From NCBI GenBank assembly GCA_965217125.1, contig OZ244244.1, forward strand, positions 1,240,001 to 1,304,000: 64,000 nucleotides of DNA, in the 5' to 3' direction. Below are positions 58,625 to 64,000 of this stretch, one piece after another. The stretch comes from JAAOIF01 sp965217125. GTDB taxonomy: Bacteria > Pseudomonadota > Gammaproteobacteria > PS1 > Pseudothioglobaceae. Under the pieces are notes generated by a model. The model was not told the origin of the DNA, did not search any database, and worked only from the letters and a program-made list of their open reading frames with translations. The first letter of the stretch is position 1; every line of letters begins with the position of its first letter. A program made the position numbers and the translations under genes.

Positions 58625-60694
58625 ATGCACAATCTTTCTGATTCGGTTATATCACTCAACGGATTAGGTGTTAAAGCACAACAAAAACTCAATGCTATCG
58701 GCATTTATAATTTGCAACATTTGCTGTTTCATCTGCCGCATCGTTATCAAAATAAAACTAAATTCACCCCACTTAATCAGGCACAAGTCGGCACTGAAAT
58801 ACTTGTGCAACTAAGCATTGATAGGGTTGAAGGCCTACGCACACAAGCAAAAAAACAGCTATTGTGTTATTTATCTGATGATAATGGACGCTGCTTGCTA
58901 CTGAGATTTTTTCACTTTAGCCAATACCAAAAACAACAATTTGTTCGTGGCGACATCATTCAATGTTTTGGCGAGCTAAAAATTGGACAACAAGGGCTGG
59001 AAATGTTTCACCCAGAATATCGACTTATTTCCAAAGATCAAAATAATCTTTTGGAAAAAACATTAACGCCTGTCTATCCACTAACGGCAAATATCCATCA
59101 GCAACAACTCAAAAAATGGATAAATACTGCGCTGGAAACCCTGCAACAATCCACACTCACGGATAATTTTGAATACTTGGCAAATAACACCATGCCAACC
59201 TTAAAGCACGCATTGATAACACTGCACCACCCGGGGGAAGATGAAGATCTTGGGGCTATTGCACAATTTAGCCATATTGCCCAGCAACGACTTATTATTG
59301 AGGAACTTTGTGCGCATCGCCTCAGCCTGTTGCAACTTAAACAGGCCAGAAAAGGTGAGATTGCCAATATTTTTGCATTGAAAACAACCCTGCCAAATAA
59401 ATTATTAACCAGCCTAAACTTTAGCCTTAGCAACGCACAACAGCGCTGTATTAAGGAGATTGATGCAGATTTATCCTCAACTCATCCAATGTTGCGATTA
59501 TTGCAAGGTGATGTGGGTTCTGGCAAAACCATTGTTGCCGTGTTTGCTTGCTTGCAGGCTGTTGGAAATAACTTTCAAGCAGCCATTATGGCGCCGACTG
59601 AAATACTCGCCGAACAACATTTACAAGGGTTTTCAAATTACCTCAAACCCTTAGGAATCCAGATTGCATTTTTAATTAGCTCACAAAATACTGCCCAGAG
59701 AAAGCAACAATTAGCAGCTATCAAATCAGGCACAGCACAAGTAGTTATTGGCACACATGCACTATTCCAAGAGGCGGTTAATTTCCATAAACTTGGGTTG
59801 GTGGTGATTGATGAGCAGCACAAATTTGGTGTGCATCAACGCCTTTCATTGGCACAAAAAGCACATAACGCCCCGCATCAATTAGTTATAACCGCCACCC
59901 CGATTCCACGCTCGCTAACAATGAGCGCTTATGCAGATCTTGATAGCTCTATTATTGACGAATTGCCGCCCGGTCGAACGCCGGTCAAAACTATTGCACT
60001 GAGTAATGGGCGTAGAGATGAGGTTATTAGAAAAATCAAACAAGTTCATCAGCAGGGCAATCAAACCTATTGGGTCTGTACACTGGTGGAAGAATCAGCG
60101 GCACTGCGCGCGGAATCTGCCACTAAATTACATCAATATTTACAACAAAATTTGCCAGATTTATCTGTAGCGCTCATTCATGGCAAGTTACATAAGGATG
60201 AAAAATCCACCATAATGCAGCAATTTACCAATGGTGAAGTCGATGTTTTGGTGGCAACTACGGTGATTGAAGTTGGGGTGAATGTGACAAATGCCTCACT
60301 GATGGTGGTTGAAAATGCTGAACGATTAGGCTTGGCACAACTGCACCAACTAAGGGGGCGTGTTGGGCGTGGTGCAGATGCTAGTATTTGTATTTTAATG
60401 TATCAGTCGCCACTCAGCGCCCATGCAACTCAGCGACTTAATATCCTCAGACAAAGCAATGATGGTTTTGCTATTGCCAATAAAGATTTGCAATTACGCG
60501 GGCCAGGCGAAATCTTAGGCACGCAACAAACTGGCATCGCCCAGATGAAAATTGCCAATATTGTGCGTGATGGCTATTTACTAAAACAAGTGCATTCTTA
60601 TTCAAAGCAATTTTTACAACTCAGTGAAGAGCAACAGCAAACGCTCATAACGCGTTGGATTACTGATGATAAAACCCAGTATTTTGCTACTTGA
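58625..60694 (+). CDS. recG: ATP-dependent DNA helicase RecG
   Basis: Branch-migration helicase that reverses stalled forks. The 689 residues have the N-terminal wedge domain with an OB fold (EILVQLSIDRVEGLRT ... FHFSQYQKQQF), Walker A GDVGSGKTIVAVFA, Walker B DEQH in VVIDEQHKFGVHQRL, TATPIPRSLTMSAYADL, VLVATTVIEVGVNV and QLRGRVGRGADAS, and the C-terminal DLQLRGPGEILGTQQTG. Full length. It is convergent with the CPBP protease gene, 4 bases apart. Confidence 0.97.
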   Translation: MHNLSDSVISLNGLGVKAQQKLNAIGIYNLQHLLFHLPHRYQNKTKFTPLNQAQVGTEILVQLSIDRVEGLRTQAKKQLLCYLSDDNGRCLLLRFFHFSQYQKQQFVRGDIIQCFGELKIGQQGLEMFHPEYRLISKDQNNLLEKTLTPVYPLTANIHQQQLKKWINTALETLQQSTLTDNFEYLANNTMPTLKHALITLHHPGEDEDLGAIAQFSHIAQQRLIIEELCAHRLSLLQLKQARKGEIANIFALKTTLPNKLLTSLNFSLSNAQQRCIKEIDADLSSTHPMLRLLQGDVGSGKTIVAVFACLQAVGNNFQAAIMAPTEILAEQHLQGFSNYLKPLGIQIAFLISSQNTAQRKQQLAAIKSGTAQVVIGTHALFQEAVNFHKLGLVVIDEQHKFGVHQRLSLAQKAHNAPHQLVITATPIPRSLTMSAYADLDSSIIDELPPGRTPVKTIALSNGRRDEVIRKIKQVHQQGNQTYWVCTLVEESAALRAESATKLHQYLQQNLPDLSVALIHGKLHKDEKSTIMQQFTNGEVDVLVATTVIEVGVNVTNASLMVVENAERLGLAQLHQLRGRVGRGADASICILMYQSPLSAHATQRLNILRQSNDGFAIANKDLQLRGPGEILGTQQTGIAQMKIANIVRDGYLLKQVHSYSKQFLQLSEEQQQTLITRWITDDKTQYFAT

Positions 60695-60698
60695 GAAT

Positions 60699-61112
60699 TT
60701 ATACATTAGAGACAAGTAAAAAATAGCCTAAATTGTAAAAAATATGCAATAAAATTGACGGCAAAACGCTCCCTGTTCGGTCTTTAAAATAACCAAAAAT
60801 CAACGAGGGAATTAATACTGATACTGTTAAAAATACGGGATTATAAAATAAATGCAGTGCCGTAAATATAATCGAAGTTAGCACATTTGCCAACGATAAT
60901 TTTATAATTGTGCTGGGAAATTTTTCCCGTAAATAACCTTGAATCAGCCCTCTAAACGCCAACTCCTCAACAATAGGATAAAGCAAGATAAAATAAAATG
61001 GATTAGACAATCGCTCAAGCGACCAGTCACCAACAAAAAAATACCCCAAAGTCCAAACAACAAAGGCAGCCAAAATAGCTGCCCAAAATTGTCTATCTAT
61101 TAAAAAATTCAT
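60699..61112 (-). CDS. CPBP-family intramembrane protease (possible MrtJ-type sorting protease)
   Basis: 137 residues with four to five transmembrane helices, short for the CPBP/ABI family. Motif 1 is PIVEELAFRG (double glutamate plus arginine), motif 2 TALHLFYNPV, motif 3 LPSILLHIFYNLGY, giving the catalytic glutamates and histidines. Its ATG overlaps the end of a tail-like frame (61109-61213) by ATGA. That frame encodes a Gly-rich/Cys, transmembrane, Arg-rich segment of the kind recognised by glutamic-type sorting proteases. The dedicated role is inference from this adjacency; a general CAAX-like protease is the alternative. Confidence 0.8.
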   Translation of the reverse strand: MNFLIDRQFWAAILAAFVVWTLGYFFVGDWSLERLSNPFYFILLYPIVEELAFRGLIQGYLREKFPSTIIKLSLANVLTSIIFTALHLFYNPVFLTVSVLIPSLIFGYFKDRTGSVLPSILLHIFYNLGYFLLVSNV

Positions 61113-61310
61113 ACCATTATTATACGACTTTTTCTTCTAAATAAATAATAAACGCCTAATAATGAAAATAAGATGAAAATCATATCAAATCTTACCTCTG
61201 CATTTGGATTATAAACAACCGCCACCACCAGACTAAATAGGGGTAACACTCAATGCTGGGTTATGAATACTGTCATTAGCACCTTCTATATGAGAATACC
61301 TTGCCTTCTT
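61109..61310 (-). pseudogene. broken C-terminal sorting-signal-like tail
   Basis: Continuing in frame past the stop of the large repeat protein (61311-61313) gives 25 codons of protein-like text (for example YSHIEGANDSIHNPALSV), a TAG at 61233-61235, then SGGGGC, and a TAA. Skipping the single base T at 61214 leads into YNPNAEVRFDMIFILF, SLLGVYYLFRRKS and a TGA overlapping the protease ATG. So a Gly4-Cys motif, hydrophobic span and RRK end lie in order but are broken by stops and one base shift. It resembles JDVT-CTERM-type tails. The protein itself now ends without it. Confidence 0.7.
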
Positions 61311-64000
61311 TTATTTATATTTATCTAAATAATCTTTCAACTCTATGGTTGTCTTTCTGCCCTCAATTGCATCATTAGCAATGGTAGTATGTAAATTATT
61401 AGCATTAGAGTTTAGTAAATATTTAAAGATAATTAATCCATCATTAGGGGCATTAATAGTCCCATTGCCATCAGCATCTAAAATAGTTCCTGCATTATCT
61501 AAATAAGCTTTCAACTCTGGGGTTGTTTTTCTGCCCTCCATTGCATCATTAGCAATGGTAGTATGTAAATTATTAGCATTAGAGTTTAGTAAATATTTAA
61601 AGATAATCAATCCATCATTAGGGGCATTAACAGTCCCATTGCCATCAATGTCTAAGGAAAAAGCTATGGCAGCATTTACGGTAATGCTAATGGTAGCTGT
61701 GCTATTGCCGCTTACATTACTGGCAGTAATTGTCCATACAACATTAGTTGCAGCATTAGCAGGTGTTCCTGAAATAGTTCCAGTCTCAGCGCTAAAAGAA
61801 AGACCTTCGCTAAGTGCTGGTGATATAGAATAAGTGGCAGTTCCTCCAGAGTTTGTAACTGTTATATCGCTAATAGCTGTCCCGGCAGTGGCAACAACAG
61901 TAGTGGTTGAAACACTAATGCTTGGAGTAGCAAATGTTACGCTAATATTAATGGTTGCGGTATCACTACCTATTGGATTTGTTGCGGTAATTGTGTATGT
62001 TGTTGCAGCACTAACCATTGTTGGTGTTCCGCTAATAGCACAACTATTACCGCTAACTACAGCATTTAAGCCAGCTGGTAAAGCTAGATTGCTTGCACAA
62101 CTTTGAGCAGGGTCGCCTGAGTTGGTAAATTCTACAGGGCTAATCATAACGCCGGCATAGTAGGCTTGTGTCCCTTCTATGTTTGCAATACTTGGTGCAA
62201 TGGTAATCTGGCTAACAGAAATCTCCACAGTAGCTGAATCAGTGCCGGTTATGTTTGTGGCAGTAACTGTATATATTGTTGCCGATGCAGTGGTATTCGG
62301 TGTTCCTGAAATAGTTCCAGTCTCAGTGCTAAAAGACAGACCAGCACTAAGTGTATCTGAAATAGCATAAGAAGTTGGAGTTCCGCCATTATTTATAACT
62401 GTTATAGGATCAATAACTTTTCCAATACCAGCATTAATAGCAGCAACTGAAAGTTCAATGCTTGGAGCAGCTGGATTAACAGTAATACTAAAGGTTGCTG
62501 AATCACTGTTAGTTACATTTGTAGCAGTAACTGTATATACAATATTAGTTGCAGCATTAGCAGGTGTTCCTGAAATAGTTCCAGTCTCAGCGCTAAAAGA
62601 TAAATTATTAGCAATTGCTGGTGATATAGAATAAGTGGCAGTTCCTCCAGAGTTTGTAACTGTTATATCGCTAATAGCTGTTCCAGCAGTGGCAACAACA
62701 GTAGTGGTTGAAACACTAATGCTTGGAGTAGCAAATGTTACACTAATATTAATGGTTGCGGTATCACTGCCTATTGGATTTATTGCGGTAATTGTGTATG
62801 TTGTTGCAGCACTAACCATTGTTGGTGTTCCGCTAATAGCACAACTATTACCGCTAACTACAGCATTTAAGCCAGCTGGTAAAGCTAGATTGCTTGCACA
62901 ACTTTGAGCAGGGTCGCCTGAGTTGGTAAATTCTACAGGGCTAATCATAACCCCAGCATAGTATGCTTGTGTCCCTTCTATGTTTGCAATACTTGGTGCA
63001 ATGGTAATCTGGCTAACAGAAATCTCCACAGTAGCTGAATCAGTGCCGGTTATGTTTGTGGCAGTAACTGTATATATTGTTGCTGATGCAGTGGCACTTG
63101 GCGTGCCTGAAATAGTTCCAATCTCAGCGCTAAAAGACAGACCAGCACTAAGTGTATCTGAAATAGCATAAGAAGTTGGAGTTCCGCCATTATTTATAAC
63201 TGTTATAGGATCAATAACTTTTCCAATACCAGCATTAATAGCAGCAACTGAAAGTTCAATGCTTGGAGCAGCTGGATTAACAGTAATACTAAAGGTTGCT
63301 GAATCACTGTTAGTTACATTTGTGGCAGTAACTGTATATACAACATTAGTTGCAGCATTAGCAGGTGTTCCTGAAATAGTTCCATCAGTAGTATCAAAAG
63401 ATAAATTATTAGCAATTACTGGTGATATAGAATAAGTAGCACTTCCTCCAGAGTTTGTAACTGTTATATCGCTAATGGCTGTCATGGCAGTAGCAGTAAG
63501 GGTAGAGACTGAAAGCTCAATGCTTGGAGCGGCTGGATTAACAGTAATACTAAGGGTTGCTGAATCACTATTAGTTGCATTTGTGGCAGTAACTGTATAT
63601 ACAACATTAGTTGCAGCATTAGCAGGCGTTCCTGAAATAGTTCCATCAGTAGTATCAAAAGATAAATTATTAGCAATTGCTGGTGAGATAGAATAAGTGG
63701 CAGTTCCTCCAGAGTTTGTAACTGTTATATCGCTAATGGCTGTTCCGGCAGTGGCAGTAAGAGTAGAGACTGAAAGTTCAATGCTTGGAGCTGCTGGATT
63801 GACAGTAATACTAAAGGTTGCTGAATCACTGTTAGTTACATTTGTGGCAGTAACTGTATATACAACATTAGTTGCAGCATTAGCAGGTGTTCCTGAAATA
63901 GTTCCATTAGTAGTATCAAAAGATAAATTATTAGCAATTGCTGGTGATATAGAATAAGTAGCAGTTCCTCCAGAGTTTGTAACTGTTATATCGCTAATAG
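61311..64000 (-). CDS. large exported-type Ig-like repeat protein with C-terminal dockerin-like pair, 5' end outside the window
   Basis: The frame is open to base 64000 on the minus strand, so more than 896 residues are present and the start lies to the right; the ATG at 63485 is internal to a repeat. Units of about 85-90 residues follow the putative-Ig (He_PIG/cadherin-like) pattern: AISDITVTNSGGTATYSISP ... LSF..ETGTISGTPANA ... YTVTATNVTNSDSATFSITV. Three unit types alternate; type B has a cysteine pair (CASNLALPAG ... NSCAISGTPT). The last 115 residues are two calcium-loop repeats (LDIDGNGTVNAPNDGLIIFK, LDADGNGTINAPNDGLIIFK). Probably a surface adhesin or matrix protein. Confidence 0.88.
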   Translation of the reverse strand, partial: ISDITVTNSGGTATYSISPAIANNLSFDTTNGTISGTPANAATNVVYTVTATNVTNSDSATFSITVNPAAPSIELSVSTLTATAGTAISDITVTNSGGTATYSISPAIANNLSFDTTDGTISGTPANAATNVVYTVTATNATNSDSATLSITVNPAAPSIELSVSTLTATAMTAISDITVTNSGGSATYSISPVIANNLSFDTTDGTISGTPANAATNVVYTVTATNVTNSDSATFSITVNPAAPSIELSVAAINAGIGKVIDPITVINNGGTPTSYAISDTLSAGLSFSAEIGTISGTPSATASATIYTVTATNITGTDSATVEISVSQITIAPSIANIEGTQAYYAGVMISPVEFTNSGDPAQSCASNLALPAGLNAVVSGNSCAISGTPTMVSAATTYTITAINPIGSDTATINISVTFATPSISVSTTTVVATAGTAISDITVTNSGGTATYSISPAIANNLSFSAETGTISGTPANAATNIVYTVTATNVTNSDSATFSITVNPAAPSIELSVAAINAGIGKVIDPITVINNGGTPTSYAISDTLSAGLSFSTETGTISGTPNTTASATIYTVTATNITGTDSATVEISVSQITIAPSIANIEGTQAYYAGVMISPVEFTNSGDPAQSCASNLALPAGLNAVVSGNSCAISGTPTMVSAATTYTITATNPIGSDTATINISVTFATPSISVSTTTVVATAGTAISDITVTNSGGTATYSISPALSEGLSFSAETGTISGTPANAATNVVWTITASNVSGNSTATISITVNAAIAFSLDIDGNGTVNAPNDGLIIFKYLLNSNANNLHTTIANDAMEGRKTTPELKAYLDNAGTILDADGNGTINAPNDGLIIFKYLLNSNANNLHTTIANDAIEGRKTTIELKDYLDKYK
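61316..61660. repeat. calcium-loop module shared with the DUF1566 genes
   Basis: Two direct repeats of about 175 bases, each encoding DGNGT.NAPNDGLIIFKYLL and NSNANNLHTTIANDA. Long stretches (for example the text from CTAATGCTAATAATTTAC to the ATG-AGT-AAA-type block) are almost base-identical to 43840-44160 and 45480-45790. Confidence 0.85.
61834..63436. repeat. 801-bp direct repeat, two copies
   Basis: The block beginning at about 61834 recurs at 62635 (for instance ATGGTAATCTGGC at 62200 and 63001, offset 801). Each copy encodes a three-domain super-unit of 267 residues. The copies differ at only scattered positions, so recent duplication or gene conversion is likely. Shorter repeats of about 258 bp continue to the window edge. 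Confidence 0.9.

Noticed and set aside
63482..63485. ATG at 63485 as the start of the large repeat protein
   Set aside because: The frame continues with the same domain repeats to the window edge, so this methionine is internal.
61555..63957. Series of plus-strand open frames of 60-90 codons
   Set aside because: They are antisense shadows of the Ig-like repeats, recur with the same period, and lack ribosome-binding sites.

Overview
The window reads as a compact, AT-rich gammaproteobacterial chromosome segment. The evidence is the dusB-fis pair, RnfH, LptG, LpxH, ClpS/ClpA, the tig-clpP-clpX-lon cluster and DbpA. Low GC, short spacers, many 1-17 base overlaps and a mostly housekeeping gene set resemble the SUP05/Thioglobus group of sulfur-oxidising bacteria and their mussel or clam symbionts. 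That placement is inference: no rRNA and no sulfur-oxidation gene lies here. The only RNA gene found is a tRNA-Leu(UAA).

Layout. 1-4014 (+): the tail of an RND-type exporter, nadB, def, dusB and fis. 4015-6752 (+): an A-tract-rich spacer, a 54-codon ORF, a terminator and purH between two unknown genes. 6749-18550 is mostly minus strand: dbpA; a short plus-strand 5-formyltetrahydrofolate cyclo-ligase gene preceded by a 30-bp tandem repeat; a ubiquinone hydroxylase; pmbA, corC, rnfH and hisA; a membrane glycosyltransferase-like TPR protein; an exported RCC1-like repeat protein; and one reading frame that joins PabC to MltG. 18600-21566 (+): two DUF1538 membrane proteins, a PII-like protein and a CBS protein in a tight operon, then a DUF302 protein. 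21595-33358: pepA, a DsbC-like protein, rsmB, a hicAB toxin-antitoxin insert, then the protein-quality-control block lon, hflX, clpX, clpP and tig, and a cytochrome c4.

33409-37632 is an accessory island of glycosyltransferases, a GIY-YIG protein and a methyltransferase remnant. It lies between a decayed copy of the glnS 5' end and the intact glnS. 39263-46304 (-): surE, a ribbon-helix-helix protein, clpA, two tandem DUF1566 exported proteins, and clpS. 46327-58020: lptG, guaA, tadA, small membrane and coiled-coil proteins, fabG-fabD, rplU-rpmA, ppiB, lpxH, an RNase II-type exonuclease, gcvT-gcvH, yciB and a PP0621-type protein. 58081-64000: tRNA-Leu, ridA, recG, a CPBP protease, a broken C-terminal sorting-signal-like tail, and a large repeat protein running off the right edge.

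The most informative features are mosaic. A 37-bp duplication of the rsmB 3' end brackets hicAB. The duplicated glnS 5' end brackets the island. One calcium-loop (dockerin-like) module is N-terminal in the two DUF1566 proteins and C-terminal in the large Ig-like protein. A CPBP intramembrane protease sits directly after a frame-broken Gly-Gly-Gly-Gly-Cys/transmembrane/Arg-Arg-Lys tail. The DUF1538-PII-CBS operon is the best candidate for an uncharacterised regulated transport system.
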